In this document: positions 54,211 to 63,382 of the stretch, one piece after another
How positions within the stretch are numbered: the first letter of the stretch is position 1
Layout: each line of letters starts with the position of its first letter
NCBI GenBank assembly: GCA_002507565.1
Contig: MOXJ01000004.1
Coordinates: 59,928-123,927, forward strand
Reading direction: 5' to 3'
DNA: 64,000 nt
DNA from: Candidatus Reconcilbacillus cellulovorans
GTDB lineage: Bacteria; Bacillota; Bacilli; Paenibacillales; Reconciliibacillaceae
Program-made: the position numbers and the translations under genes
The notes under the pieces: model-generated
Told to the model about the DNA's origin: nothing
The model's database searches: none
Seen by the model: the letters and a program-made list of their open reading frames with translations, nothing else

Positions 54211-55081
54211 TCAGGCGCAAGCTCTCCGGGAACTTGTCCGCCAGGCGTCTGGTCGGAAAGCGGACACCAAGGTTTTGACCGTGACGAGCGGCAAAGGAGG
54301 GGTGGGAAAGTCGAATTTTACGCTGAATTTCGCACTCGCCCTGCAGTCGCGCGGTCTGAAAGTCGTCGTGTTCGACGCCGATTTCGGCATGGCCAACATC
54401 GACGTCTTGATGGGCGCGTCGCCGGCGTACAACCTATCGCATTTGCTAAGGCGGGAGCGGACGATCTGGGAAATTCTGTGCCAGGGCTACGGCGGACTGG
54501 AATATATCGCGGGCGGCTCCGGCGTGTTCGATCTTCTCCGACTATCGGAACCGGATTTCGCTTATGTCGTGCATCAGCTCAGCAAACTGAATGGGTATGC
54601 GGATTACGTGCTGTTGGACACGGGCGCCGGTTTGTCGCGCGAAACCGCAAAACTGATCGCTTCTTCGGACGAAACGATTCTGGTCACAACACCGGAGCCG
54701 ACAGCCATGACTGACGCCTATGCGCTCGTCAAAATGGTTTACCTGTCCGAGCGGCATTCCCGTTTCCGCCTTGTCGTTAATCGTGCGCAGAACGAACGAG
54801 AAGCCCGGCAGACGGCGGAACGGATCCGGACGGTGGCGCGGACGTTTCTCGATCTCGATTTGCCCGAACTGGGGTATATTCCGGACGATCCGTCGGTCGG
54901 CCAGGCGGTCAAACGGCAGACGCCGTTTTATGCGGCGTATCCGCGTGGTCCCGCTTCACGCGCGCTCGATTCACTGGCAGATCGTTTCCTACAAAATTCA
55001 AGCCCACAGGGGGGGATTTCAGAGTCGGGAGGTGTTCGTCAGTTTTTCCAACAACTCTTTCGCCGCTTTCATTCATCGTAA
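54203..55081 (+). CDS. flhG: MinD-like flagellar number regulator FlhG (YlxH)
   Basis: Encodes 292 residues. A MinD/ParA ATPase with deviant Walker A TSGKGGVGKSN (about 27-37), then DADFGMANIDVLMG and the DTGAGLS strand. FlhG stimulates FlhF GTPase and interacts with FliY/FliM. No strong C-terminal amphipathic MinD helix, but QFFQQLFRRF at the end may serve membrane binding. Overlaps flhF by eight bases. Confidence 0.94.
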   Translation: MADQAQALRELVRQASGRKADTKVLTVTSGKGGVGKSNFTLNFALALQSRGLKVVVFDADFGMANIDVLMGASPAYNLSHLLRRERTIWEILCQGYGGLEYIAGGSGVFDLLRLSEPDFAYVVHQLSKLNGYADYVLLDTGAGLSRETAKLIASSDETILVTTPEPTAMTDAYALVKMVYLSERHSRFRLVVNRAQNEREARQTAERIRTVARTFLDLDLPELGYIPDDPSVGQAVKRQTPFYAAYPRGPASRALDSLADRFLQNSSPQGGISESGGVRQFFQQLFRRFHSS

Positions 55082-55121
55082 CAGCCTCCCTCTCCCGTGG
55101 AGGACGGAAGGGGTGCGACGG

Positions 55122-56204
55122 ATGGCCCGGTATCGCGTGCTGGTTGTGGACGATTCGCTGTTTATGCGCAAGATGATCTCCGACATCATTCGCGATCACC
55201 CCCAGTTGGAGGTCGCGGGCGTGGCAAGAAACGGAAAAGAAGCCGTCGACGCGGTCCGCCGGCTGCGGCCGGACGTCGTGACCATGGATGTCGCCATGCC
55301 GGAAATGAACGGCTTGGACGCCGTCCGTGAAATCATGCGGACGAACCCCGTTCCGATCGTGATGCTGAGCAGCCGTACGGAAGAAGGTGCAGAAGAAACG
55401 ATACGGGCACTGGAGTGGGGCGCCGTCGATTTCATCCACAAACCTTCCGGGTCCATTTCGCTCGATCTGGAAAAGATCAGGGCGGAGTTGTACGACAAAC
55501 TTCTTGCCGCTGCGCAGGTGAAGGGAACGCTCTTCGCGCAAACCCGGCCGCTGTTCGCCGAACGGCCTGCCGCGCCTACAACGGGTATTGATCCGTCTGA
55601 TCGGCCGTCCGATGTTCGGTGCGCGGTGGCGATCGGAGCTTCGACGGGCGGTCCTCGGGCGTTGCAGGCGGTGTTGACCGGACTGCCGCCTTCTTTCCCG
55701 GCGGCGGTGTTGGTTGTTCAGCATATGCCGTCGCCGTTTACGCGGTCGCTTGCCCAGCGGTTGGACCAGCTGTGCTGGCTGCGGGTCAAAGAGGCGGAAG
55801 ACGGGGATTTTTTGGAAAACGGGAAAGTCTACGTGGCGCCCGGCGGAAAGCATATGACGGTCGAACGCGCCTCCGGCAAAACCTACCGCATTAAGCTGTC
55901 CGAACGACCTCCCCGCTCGGGACACCGTCCGTCGGTCGACGAACTGTTCGAATCGCTGGTTCCTTTGACGGATTTGCGGCGTATCGCCGTTTTGTTGACC
56001 GGCATGGGCAGCGACGGAGCGTCGGGCATGCTGGCGCTGAAACAGTCCGGCGCCGAAACGATCGCGGAGGCAGAGTCGACTTGCATCGTCTACGGCATGC
56101 CGCGTGCCGCCGTGGAATTGGACGCGGCGGACGACGTGCTGCCGCTCGGCAGCATATCGGGGCGGCTCGTCGAATGCGTGATTGGGCGCTACTCGAAACC
56201 CTAG
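55122..56204 (+). CDS. cheB: Chemotaxis methylesterase CheB
   Basis: Encodes 360 residues. A receiver domain with Asp56 in MDVAMPE is joined by a linker to the methylesterase domain (AIGASTGGPRALQAVL, VVQHMPSPFTRSLAQRLD, GSDGASGMLALKQSGAETIAEAESTCIVYGMPRAA). It demethylates receptor glutamates. The ATG at 55122 is preferred; the open frame before it runs within flhG. ACGGAAGGGG lies upstream. Confidence 0.96.
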   Translation: MARYRVLVVDDSLFMRKMISDIIRDHPQLEVAGVARNGKEAVDAVRRLRPDVVTMDVAMPEMNGLDAVREIMRTNPVPIVMLSSRTEEGAEETIRALEWGAVDFIHKPSGSISLDLEKIRAELYDKLLAAAQVKGTLFAQTRPLFAERPAAPTTGIDPSDRPSDVRCAVAIGASTGGPRALQAVLTGLPPSFPAAVLVVQHMPSPFTRSLAQRLDQLCWLRVKEAEDGDFLENGKVYVAPGGKHMTVERASGKTYRIKLSERPPRSGHRPSVDELFESLVPLTDLRRIAVLLTGMGSDGASGMLALKQSGAETIAEAESTCIVYGMPRAAVELDAADDVLPLGSISGRLVECVIGRYSKP

Positions 56205-56218
56205 CGGGGGTGTGGAAA

Positions 56219-58294
56219 ATGGGATCGAACGAAGAATATTTGAGCGTCTTCATCGATGAGTCGAGAGAGCATCTGCAGGCGATGAACGACGGCATGCTGA
56301 AACTCGAGCAAACTCCGGACGACGTACGGATTGTACAGGAAATCTTCCGTTCCGCCCACACGATGAAAGGCATGTCGGCGACGATGGGGTTTGAGGATCT
56401 GGCCAAACTGACGCACGAAATGGAAAACGTGCTCGATTTGATCCGCAATCGGAAGCTCGACTTGTCGCCGTCTGTGTTCGACGTGCTGTTCGCAAGCCTG
56501 GACGCTTTGGACGGCATGTTGCAGGACATTATCCGCGGCGGGTCGGGAGAAGCCGACGTGACGGCGCTGGTCGAACGCCTGCAGGCCGTCGCCCGCGGCG
56601 AGACGACGCCGTCGTCCGCAGAGCGTCCGTCTGAAACCGTTTCGGAAGCCGAGGAGCCGCCGCTCGACCAGTATCAGCTGACGGTGCTCAGACAAGCGTT
56701 GGACACAGGGCACCGCGTGTTTCATGTGGCGGTTACGCTCGACGAAGGATGCGTACTGAAAGCGGCAAGAGCCTATATGATCTTTCAGGTTTTAGAGAAT
56801 AACGGAGAAATCGTAAGGTCCTTCCCTTCCGCCGAGGATATCGAACGGGAAGCGTTCGACCGGACGATATCGTTTTACTGCATCAATCGATTGCCGCCGA
56901 ACGAATTGGAGCGTCTTCTGCTCAACATCAGCGAGGTACGCGTCGTCCGCATCGCCGAGATCGACCGGAACCGGCTTGCCGAGCTGGCGCGGGACGCCCA
57001 GCAAGGCGTTCAGCTGCCGTCGGTTTCGCCGTCGTCTTCCACGAGTATCGCCGCCGCGAAAGAGGATACGGCTCGTATTCAGCAGGCGGCCGCGGCACCC
57101 GGCCCCGAGCGGGCGACGGTCGGCTCTTCCAGTTCCGCCGCCGTCGGCCGGACAATCCGCGTCGACAGCGAAAAACTGGATATTCTCATGAATCTTTTGA
57201 GCGAACTTCTGATCGACCGAGTTCGGCTAGAGTCGATCGCATCGGCCGTTCGGCGGCAGGAGCTGACCGAGACAATCGAGCATCTGTCGAGAATTTCGTC
57301 GGATTTGCAGGCCATCGTGTTTAAGCTGCGCATGATGCCCGTCGAAACCGTTTTTAACCGGTTTCCGCGCATGGTTCGCGATTTGGCCAGGTCGTTGAAC
57401 AAAAAAATCGAGCTCGTCGTCACCGGCGCGGACACCGAGCTCGATCGAACCGTCGTCGACGAAATCGGCGACCCGCTTGTGCATCTGTTGCGCAACGCCG
57501 TCGACCACGGCATCGAGTCTCCCGATGAACGTTTGGCCGCCGGGAAACCGGAGACGGGGACGCTCGCGCTGCGCGCCTATACGTCCGGCAATCACGTTTT
57601 CATCGAGATTGAGGACGACGGCCGCGGCATTCGCCGGGATAAAGTGGTGGAGACGGCTCTGCGCAACGGCATCATCACGCGGGAACAGGCCGAGCGGCTT
57701 TCCGACGAAGAAGTATACCAACTGTTGTTTGCGCCGGGGTTCAGTACGGCCGAGAAGATCACCGACATTTCGGGGCGGGGCGTCGGCCTGGACGTCGTCA
57801 AATCGAAAATCGAGGCGCTCGGCGGCAAGGTCGTCGTCGAAAGCACACTCGGCAAGGGAACCAAGTTTTCGGTACAGCTGCCGCTAACGCTGTCGATCAT
57901 TTCCGCCATGCTCGTCAAGGTGGGCGAAGAGACGTACGCCGTACCGATTTCGTCGCTGGTGGAGACGATGATCGTTTCTCCCGGTCAAGTCCGGAACCTG
58001 CACGGCGAGGCGATCATGAACTATCGAAGCGGCGTCATTCCCGTCGTGTCGCTCGGCCGCTTGTTCGACGTCCCGGGCGCGAAAGACGCCGATCGCGACG
58101 AAACATATGCCGTCGTCATCCGCAAGGGCCGTCACCAGCTGGCGCTTTTGGCGGACGAACTCTTGGGTCAGCAGGATATCGTGCTGAAGCCGCTCGGTAA
58201 ATATTTGACCCCCGCGTTCGCCGTATCCGGGGCGACGATTCTGGGGGACGGCCGCGTCGCGCTGATCGTAGATCCCAACGCATTGATGAACTGA
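56219..58294 (+). CDS. cheA: Chemotaxis histidine kinase CheA
   Basis: Encodes 691 residues. Hpt domain with phosphorylated His47 in RSAHTMKGMS; a P2 response-regulator docking domain (about 150-250); dimerisation P3 (VDSEKLDILMNLLSELLIDRVRL); kinase domain with NAVDHGIESPDERLAAGK, DDGRGI and GRGVGLDVV; and a CheW-like P5 (about 560-691). The ATG follows GCGGGGGTG. The enzyme phosphorylates CheY and CheB. Confidence 0.97.
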   Translation: MGSNEEYLSVFIDESREHLQAMNDGMLKLEQTPDDVRIVQEIFRSAHTMKGMSATMGFEDLAKLTHEMENVLDLIRNRKLDLSPSVFDVLFASLDALDGMLQDIIRGGSGEADVTALVERLQAVARGETTPSSAERPSETVSEAEEPPLDQYQLTVLRQALDTGHRVFHVAVTLDEGCVLKAARAYMIFQVLENNGEIVRSFPSAEDIEREAFDRTISFYCINRLPPNELERLLLNISEVRVVRIAEIDRNRLAELARDAQQGVQLPSVSPSSSTSIAAAKEDTARIQQAAAAPGPERATVGSSSSAAVGRTIRVDSEKLDILMNLLSELLIDRVRLESIASAVRRQELTETIEHLSRISSDLQAIVFKLRMMPVETVFNRFPRMVRDLARSLNKKIELVVTGADTELDRTVVDEIGDPLVHLLRNAVDHGIESPDERLAAGKPETGTLALRAYTSGNHVFIEIEDDGRGIRRDKVVETALRNGIITREQAERLSDEEVYQLLFAPGFSTAEKITDISGRGVGLDVVKSKIEALGGKVVVESTLGKGTKFSVQLPLTLSIISAMLVKVGEETYAVPISSLVETMIVSPGQVRNLHGEAIMNYRSGVIPVVSLGRLFDVPGAKDADRDETYAVVIRKGRHQLALLADELLGQQDIVLKPLGKYLTPAFAVSGATILGDGRVALIVDPNALMN

Positions 58295-58319
58295 TTATTT
58301 TCGTAAGGAGGTTTCGTCC

Positions 58320-58778
58320 ATGGGAGAGGAATTGAAAGTGGTCGTGTTCAGGCTGGGCGAGCAGGAATACGGCGTCGAGGTCGATCATGTCAAGACGATC
58401 GAACGGATGAGTCCGATCACGCGTGTTCCGAAAACGCCGCCGTTCGTCAAAGGGGTCGTCAACAACCGCGGCGTCGTGCTGCCGGTGATTGACCTGAGGG
58501 AACGGTTCGGCCTTCCCGCGGCGGAGTATACCGACGGTACGCGCATCATCGTCGTGCAGGTCGGCGATCTGGAAGTCGGCATGATCGTCGATTCGGCTAA
58601 CGATGTCCGCGACGTCGACAGTGACCGGATCGAAGTGCCGCCGGAAGTCGTCGGCGGCATCCGCGCGAAATATTTGCGCGGCATCGCGCGTCTGGACGAG
58701 CGGTTACTCGTGCTGCTGAATTTGCATGAAGTTTTGAACAAGAGCGAAATCATTCAGCTTGAGCAGATGGAGGCGTAA
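58320..58778 (+). CDS. cheW: Chemotaxis coupling protein CheW
   Basis: Encodes 152 residues, a single CheW SH3-like pair. It links receptors to CheA. Motifs: VFRLGEQEYGVEVDHVKTIERM, GVVNNRGVVLPVIDLRERFGLP and GDLEVGMIVDSANDV. ATG with TAAGGAGGTTT upstream. Followed by cheC. Confidence 0.97.
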   Translation: MGEELKVVVFRLGEQEYGVEVDHVKTIERMSPITRVPKTPPFVKGVVNNRGVVLPVIDLRERFGLPAAEYTDGTRIIVVQVGDLEVGMIVDSANDVRDVDSDRIEVPPEVVGGIRAKYLRGIARLDERLLVLLNLHEVLNKSEIIQLEQMEA

Positions 58779-58779
58779 C

Positions 58780-59400
58780 GTGGGCGGGGAGTGGCAATTC
58801 GGCGAATTTCATCTGGACGTTCTGCGCGAAGTCGGCAACATCGGATCGGGTCATGCGGCGACGGCGCTGTCGCAGTTGCTGGGCAAGCCGATCAACATGC
58901 TCGTGCCCAACGTGTCGGTGTTGCCCTTCGAGCAGGTGGCCGATTTCGTCGGCGGCGCGGAAACGGTCGTAGTGGCGGTCTTCTTGCGCGTCGAAGGCGA
59001 CGTGTCCGGCAATCTGTTTTTTATTCTCGACGACAAATCGGCCAGACGGATGCTCGGTCAGTTGGCCGGCCTGTCTCCGTCGCCGGAACGGGAACTGAGT
59101 GAACTCGAGCAGTCCGCATTGATGGAAATCGGCAACATTCTCGCAGGTTCCTATTTGTCGTCTCTTGCGGATCTGACGCGGCTGAACATGCATCCGAGCG
59201 TTCCGGGCCTTGCCGTCGACATGGCGGGAGCGGTTTTAAGTTACGGTCTTCTCCAGTTCGGCGTCATGGGCGACAAGGCGTTGATGATCGAGACGCAGTT
59301 TCTCGAGGACCGGGTTGATCTCGGGGGATTCTGTGTCTTCATTCCTGATCCGGACTGTTTTGAGAGGCTGTTCCGGGCTTTAGGAGTGCCGACGGAATGA
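58780..59400 (+). CDS. cheC: CheY-P phosphatase CheC
   Basis: Encodes 206 residues. Two phosphatase motifs of the E-x-x-N type are visible (REVGNIGSGHAA and MEIGNILAGSY). CheC dephosphorylates CheY-P and binds CheD. The GTG at 58780, one base after the cheW stop, has GGAGG six bases ahead. It overlaps cheD by four bases. Confidence 0.95.
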   Translation: MGGEWQFGEFHLDVLREVGNIGSGHAATALSQLLGKPINMLVPNVSVLPFEQVADFVGGAETVVVAVFLRVEGDVSGNLFFILDDKSARRMLGQLAGLSPSPERELSELEQSALMEIGNILAGSYLSSLADLTRLNMHPSVPGLAVDMAGAVLSYGLLQFGVMGDKALMIETQFLEDRVDLGGFCVFIPDPDCFERLFRALGVPTE

Positions 59401-59891
59401 CGACGGACACGATCATCAAGGTCGGAATTGCCGATATGAACGTCGGCACGGGCACGAGCGTTCTGAAGACGACCGGTCTCGGCTCCTGCGTCGGCGTTAC
59501 GCTTTACGATCCCGTCAAACGAATCGGCGGCATGGCGCACATCATGCTTCCGTCATCGGAAATCGCCCGTGGCCCGGCAACCAATCCGGCCAAATACGCC
59601 GACACCGCCATTCCGACGCTGCTCGAGCGTATGCTGGAGGCTGGAGCGGTCGTGCGCAGACTTGTCGCCAAGCTGGCCGGCGGTGCCCAGATGTTCGCTT
59701 TTCAGTCCGCAAGCGAGACGATGCGGATCGGCATGCGAAACGTCGAAACGTGCAAAGCGATTCTGGAGAAGCTGGAGATTCCCGTATGTGCGGAAGACAC
59801 GGGAGGAAATTACGGGCGGACGATCGAATTGTATTGTGAGACGGGAATTCTTCTTGTTCGAAGCGTCCAATTCGGAACGAAGGAACTGTAG
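59397..59891 (+). CDS. cheD: Chemoreceptor glutamine deamidase CheD
   Basis: Encodes 164 residues. The catalytic Cys lies in GLGSCVGVTLYD and His in MAHIMLP. It deamidates receptor Gln residues and enhances CheC. The ATG overlaps cheC. Order cheA-cheW-cheC-cheD matches B. subtilis. Confidence 0.96.
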   Translation: MTTDTIIKVGIADMNVGTGTSVLKTTGLGSCVGVTLYDPVKRIGGMAHIMLPSSEIARGPATNPAKYADTAIPTLLERMLEAGAVVRRLVAKLAGGAQMFAFQSASETMRIGMRNVETCKAILEKLEIPVCAEDTGGNYGRTIELYCETGILLVRSVQFGTKEL

Positions 59892-59893
59892 CC

Positions 59894-60223
59894 ATGATCG
59901 GCACGATCCGATGGAATTTCACGGTGGCCGGTGTCGCCGCATTGCTCACTCTGGCGTTGTCTTGGCCGAACAACCGCTGGTGGACCGCGCTCCTCGATGC
60001 GTTTCAGGCGTTCGTCGTCTTGTTTGTGGCGGTATTCGCGGTTCGCTGGCTGCTCGGGACGGTATTCGGTCTGAAGGAAAAACCGCTTGCCAAGGGAACC
60101 GTCATCGATTTCACGACGCCGGAAGATTCCGGCGCCGACGAATTCCGGCCGCTCGCGCCGCCGGACGTTACGGCGGAAGTGTTGCGGGCATGGAGCCGGG
60201 AAGACGAGGGGTCGAAAAAATAA
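59894..60223 (+). CDS. Small two-helix membrane protein between cheD and sigD
   Basis: Encodes 109 residues. Two membrane helices (about 7-23 and 34-56) are followed by a charged soluble tail with acidic and Pro-rich stretches (VIDFTTPEDSGADEFRPLAPPDVTAEVLRAW). I do not recognise the family. B. subtilis has no gene in this place (cheD is followed directly by sigD). It starts two bases after the cheD stop, so it belongs to the fla/che transcript and is presumably motility-linked. Confidence 0.85.
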   Translation: MIGTIRWNFTVAGVAALLTLALSWPNNRWWTALLDAFQAFVVLFVAVFAVRWLLGTVFGLKEKPLAKGTVIDFTTPEDSGADEFRPLAPPDVTAEVLRAWSREDEGSKK

Positions 60224-60256
60224 CGGTTTGCCATCGGAAGACGGGAGGTGCGCGAC

Positions 60257-61045
60257 ATGTCGGAACGGACGGCCGCGGATGCGGCGAAACGGGAGCTTTG
60301 GCGCCAATGGAAGACGGAACGTCGTCCGGAAGCGAGGCTCGCTTTGATCGAACATTACGTTCCGCTTGTCGAGTACGTATCCGACCGTTTGTCGGCGGGG
60401 CTACCGCGGACCGTGTCGCGGGACGACCTGATCGGCTTCGGGACCGTCGGCCTGATCGACGCCATTGAAAAGTTCGATTTTGAACGCGGACTTCGGTTCG
60501 AAACTTATGCTTCCTGGCGGATTCGCGGCGCCATTTTGGACGGCCTGCGTCAGAACGATTGGGTGCCTCGCTCGGTGCGCGAAAAGGCCCGGCGCATCGA
60601 GGAGGCGTATCATGAGCTGGAACAAAGCCGCATGCGGTCGGTGTCCGAGGCGGAAGTCGCCGAATATTTGCAGGTCGACGAGGCGGAGTTCCGGCAAATG
60701 TTGAAAGAACTCGCGGCCGCGACGGTCTGTTCGTTCGACGAGCCGATCAAGGAGGAAGAAGACGAAACGCGGCTTTCGCTTCTCATCGACGAGTCGGCCA
60801 AAAATCCGGAGTCGACGGTGCACGAGGTGTTTCTAAAGGAAGTGCTCGCCGAAGCGATCGAAAAACTGACGGAAAAAGAGCGCACGGTCATCTCCTTGTT
60901 TTATTTCGAAGAGCTGACGCTGAGCGAAATCGCGGAAGTCATGTCGCTTTCGCCGTCTCGTATTTCCCAACTTCATTCTAAAGCGATCGGACGGTTGCGC
61001 CAGACGCTGGCGGATTTGAAAACGCAGCTGCTTGAAGGCGTTTAA
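60257..61045 (+). CDS. sigD: Flagellar/motility sigma factor SigD (FliA)
   Basis: Encodes 262 residues. Region 2 (LIGFGTVGLIDAIEKFDFERGLRFETYASWRIRGAILDGLR), region 3 and region 4 (ELTLSEIAEVMSLSPSRISQLHSKAIGRLR) are complete. Directs transcription of flagellin, motor and autolysin genes. ATG 60257 is chosen, with GGGAGGTG eight bases ahead; GTG 60248 overlaps that site. Confidence 0.96.
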   Translation: MSERTAADAAKRELWRQWKTERRPEARLALIEHYVPLVEYVSDRLSAGLPRTVSRDDLIGFGTVGLIDAIEKFDFERGLRFETYASWRIRGAILDGLRQNDWVPRSVREKARRIEEAYHELEQSRMRSVSEAEVAEYLQVDEAEFRQMLKELAAATVCSFDEPIKEEEDETRLSLLIDESAKNPESTVHEVFLKEVLAEAIEKLTEKERTVISLFYFEELTLSEIAEVMSLSPSRISQLHSKAIGRLRQTLADLKTQLLEGV

Positions 61046-61068
61046 GCGCGGAAAGGGAGGGGAGCGTT

Positions 61069-62460
61069 TTGACCGACCTTGAAATCGCGGTCGTCATCGC
61101 CGACGACAAGTTACACGCCTATCTTGTGCTGCGCAAGCTGGGCGACCGCCCTGCCGTGACGAGACAGGAACTGGAGCAAATTTTGTCGGCTCACCATGTC
61201 TGCCACGGCGTTCAATGGGACGTCGTCGAACGGATTGCGCACGATCCTTCCGCCTTCGTCGGCGATCCCGTTCTGGTCGCCAAGGGTGATCCGCCCGTTC
61301 ACGGCGTGGACGGATCGATCCGTATGCTCGTCGAAGAAAGCGAATCGGTCCGCCCGTCGGAGACCGAAAGCGGCGCCGTCGACTTTCGTGAGGTGCGCCG
61401 GCTCAGCAATGTGCGCAAAGGGCAAAAAATCGCCGAACGCATTCCCGCCCAACCGGGCGTCGACGGCAAAAGCGTCACCGGCGCCGTACTGGCCGCCAAG
61501 CGGCCCAAGGAAGCCGTATTCAAACTCGGCAAAAACGTCGTACTCGATCCCGACCGCTTGTCGTTGTACGCCGCCATCGACGGCCTGGTCGTCCGTACGG
61601 AAGGGGACAAAATCAATGTTTTTCCCGTCTATGAAGTCAACGGCGACGTCGATTACCGCGTTGGCAACATCGATTTCGTCGGCAACGTCGTCATTCGCGG
61701 CAACGTCCGCGACGGCTTTCGCGTACGCGCAGACGGCGACATCCGCGTGATCGGCGGTGTCGAGGGGGCCGAACTTTTCGCCGGCGGGTCGATTGAAATT
61801 ACGGCAGGGATTTTCGGCCATCAAAAAGGACTCGTCAAAGCGGGAAAAAACGTCAAGTGCTCTTTCATTCTCGACGCGAACGTGGAAGCCGGCGAAAACG
61901 TCATCGTGTCGCAAAGCATCATGCATTCGCAGGTACGAGCAGGCATCGGGGTTTTTTGCGAAGGCAACAAAGGACTGATCGTTGGCGGAACGATCCAGGC
62001 CGGCGAACGGGTGCGCGCGCGCACGGTCGGCAACGCGATGTCGACGCCGACCGCGCTGGAAGTCGGCGTGCGGCCCGAGCTCCGCAACGAGCTCGCTGCA
62101 CTCCGCAATTCTGTCAAAACGCTGACCGATACGCTCGAAAAAACGGACAAGGCGCTCGCGCTGCTCGACCAGTTGGCGGCAACCGGTCCGTTGCCTCCGG
62201 AAAAAATGTCGATGCGGCTGAAGCTCGGCAACACGAAAAAGCAGGTATCGGAGGAGTTGGCGGCGGCACGCGAGCGAATTTTTGAAATCGAAAAAATGCT
62301 CGACAGCATCGATCAGGCGCGAGTCGAAATTTTATCGATGGTTTACGGCGGAACCAAAATCGTCATCGGCCGCTACGTTCGGTTCGTCAATGATCCGATT
62401 TCCCGCGTTTATTTCTGTTATGCCGACGGTGACATCGCCCTAAGACCTTTAAAAACATGA
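61069..62460 (+). CDS. FapA/DUF342-family polymer-binding protein
   Basis: Encodes 463 residues. A DUF342 protein: the beta-helix-like core is visible as repeating short hydrophobic-Gly strands (VNGDVDYRVGNIDFVGNVVIRGNVRDGFRVRADGDIRVIGGVEGAELFAGGSIEI), followed by a helical coiled-coil segment (about 345-425). Family members are linked to surface motility and flagella placement, but no catalytic role is shown. Starts with TTG after GAAAGGGAGGGGAG. Located between sigD and small motility genes. Confidence 0.88.
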   Translation: MTDLEIAVVIADDKLHAYLVLRKLGDRPAVTRQELEQILSAHHVCHGVQWDVVERIAHDPSAFVGDPVLVAKGDPPVHGVDGSIRMLVEESESVRPSETESGAVDFREVRRLSNVRKGQKIAERIPAQPGVDGKSVTGAVLAAKRPKEAVFKLGKNVVLDPDRLSLYAAIDGLVVRTEGDKINVFPVYEVNGDVDYRVGNIDFVGNVVIRGNVRDGFRVRADGDIRVIGGVEGAELFAGGSIEITAGIFGHQKGLVKAGKNVKCSFILDANVEAGENVIVSQSIMHSQVRAGIGVFCEGNKGLIVGGTIQAGERVRARTVGNAMSTPTALEVGVRPELRNELAALRNSVKTLTDTLEKTDKALALLDQLAATGPLPPEKMSMRLKLGNTKKQVSEELAAARERIFEIEKMLDSIDQARVEILSMVYGGTKIVIGRYVRFVNDPISRVYFCYADGDIALRPLKT

Positions 62461-62481
62461 AAGAGGCGGGAGGGATTTCCG

Positions 62482-62805
62482 ATGGCGGATTTCAAGGCCG
62501 TCGATCTGCAAATGGCGCTTCCCCGCCTGCCGGACGCGGCGATCCAGCAACAACAGCAATCCCAAAAGGTTTCGATCGACCAGCAATGGCTTGCCGGCCA
62601 GAACATCCGCCAGGCGGAACTCGAGAAGCAGCAGACGGTACGTCCGGAACAGCCGGCGAAAGCCGCCGTCCGCGAACGCCAAGGCCAAGGAGGCGGTGCA
62701 CGGAAAAACCGGGACGGTTTCGCAGACGGTCGCTATACCGGTCAACGAGCGGCGGATGAGGCACCGCATCCTTACAAGGGGAAATTTATCGATCGACGGC
62801 TGTGA
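62482..62805 (+). CDS. Small Gln-rich hypothetical protein downstream of the DUF342 gene
   Basis: Encodes 107 residues. Low-complexity and polar, with a Q-run (QQQQQS) and many Gln/Ala/Arg, ending HPYKGKFIDRRL. No membrane helix or known domain. Small proteins of this type with a C-terminal GKFIDRRL-like tail occur beside sigD in Paenibacillaceae. Function unknown. ATG preceded by GCGGGAGGG. Confidence 0.8.
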   Translation: MADFKAVDLQMALPRLPDAAIQQQQQSQKVSIDQQWLAGQNIRQAELEKQQTVRPEQPAKAAVRERQGQGGGARKNRDGFADGRYTGQRAADEAPHPYKGKFIDRRL

Positions 62806-62836
62806 AAGGCGGACTAACTCGGCGGAGGGATTTCGA

Positions 62837-63382
62837 TTGGGCGACTTGTGGGGGATATTGATCGTGGTCGGGGCCGTGCTCGTCGTGACGGCGTGGTTAT
62901 GGGCGAAACGCTCCGGCGCCGACGTCATTGCCGTTTCGCGGGAAGAATGGGAAGCTGCGTTCGATAGACTTTTTCTGGAGCTTGAAGAAGAAAATAAGAA
63001 ATTTGCATCATGGCTGGCCGACATGCGGACGGCTGCCGACGAACGATTCGCACGACTGGAGGAGCGCGTCCGCCTATTGGAGAAAGAAACGGAACAGATG
63101 AAATGGAACCGCCCGATGCAGCCCACTACAGCGGATAAGACGGCTTCCGCCGCGGAACGGAAGACCGCTTCGGCTGACGAAGGGAAAGTCGCGGAACCGT
63201 CTCGAAACGGGCCGGGCGTCCGAAAGACCGCCATCCGCGAGCGATATCCTGAACTGTTCCGCCTGCACGACGAAGGCAAGTCTACCGAGCAAATCGCCCG
63301 CAAACTCGGCATGAACAAGGGTGAAGTGATGCTGATTCTGGAATTCGCCAGGCGGGAGGAACAGGCGGATGTCAGGTCGTAA
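62837..63382 (+). CDS. swrB: SwrB-like membrane-anchored coiled-coil protein
   Basis: Encodes 181 residues. An N-terminal membrane helix (about 3-22), a Glu-rich coiled coil (about 45-95) and a C-terminal helix-turn-helix-like segment (LFRLHDEGKSTEQIARKLGMNKGEVMLILEFARR) give the SwrB/YlxL architecture. SwrB of B. subtilis promotes flagellar basal-body maturation. The TTG at 62837 has GGCGGAGGG upstream. The call is by architecture and location two genes after sigD; sequence identity is not assessable. Confidence 0.68.
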   Translation: MGDLWGILIVVGAVLVVTAWLWAKRSGADVIAVSREEWEAAFDRLFLELEEENKKFASWLADMRTAADERFARLEERVRLLEKETEQMKWNRPMQPTTADKTASAAERKTASADEGKVAEPSRNGPGVRKTAIRERYPELFRLHDEGKSTEQIARKLGMNKGEVMLILEFARREEQADVRS

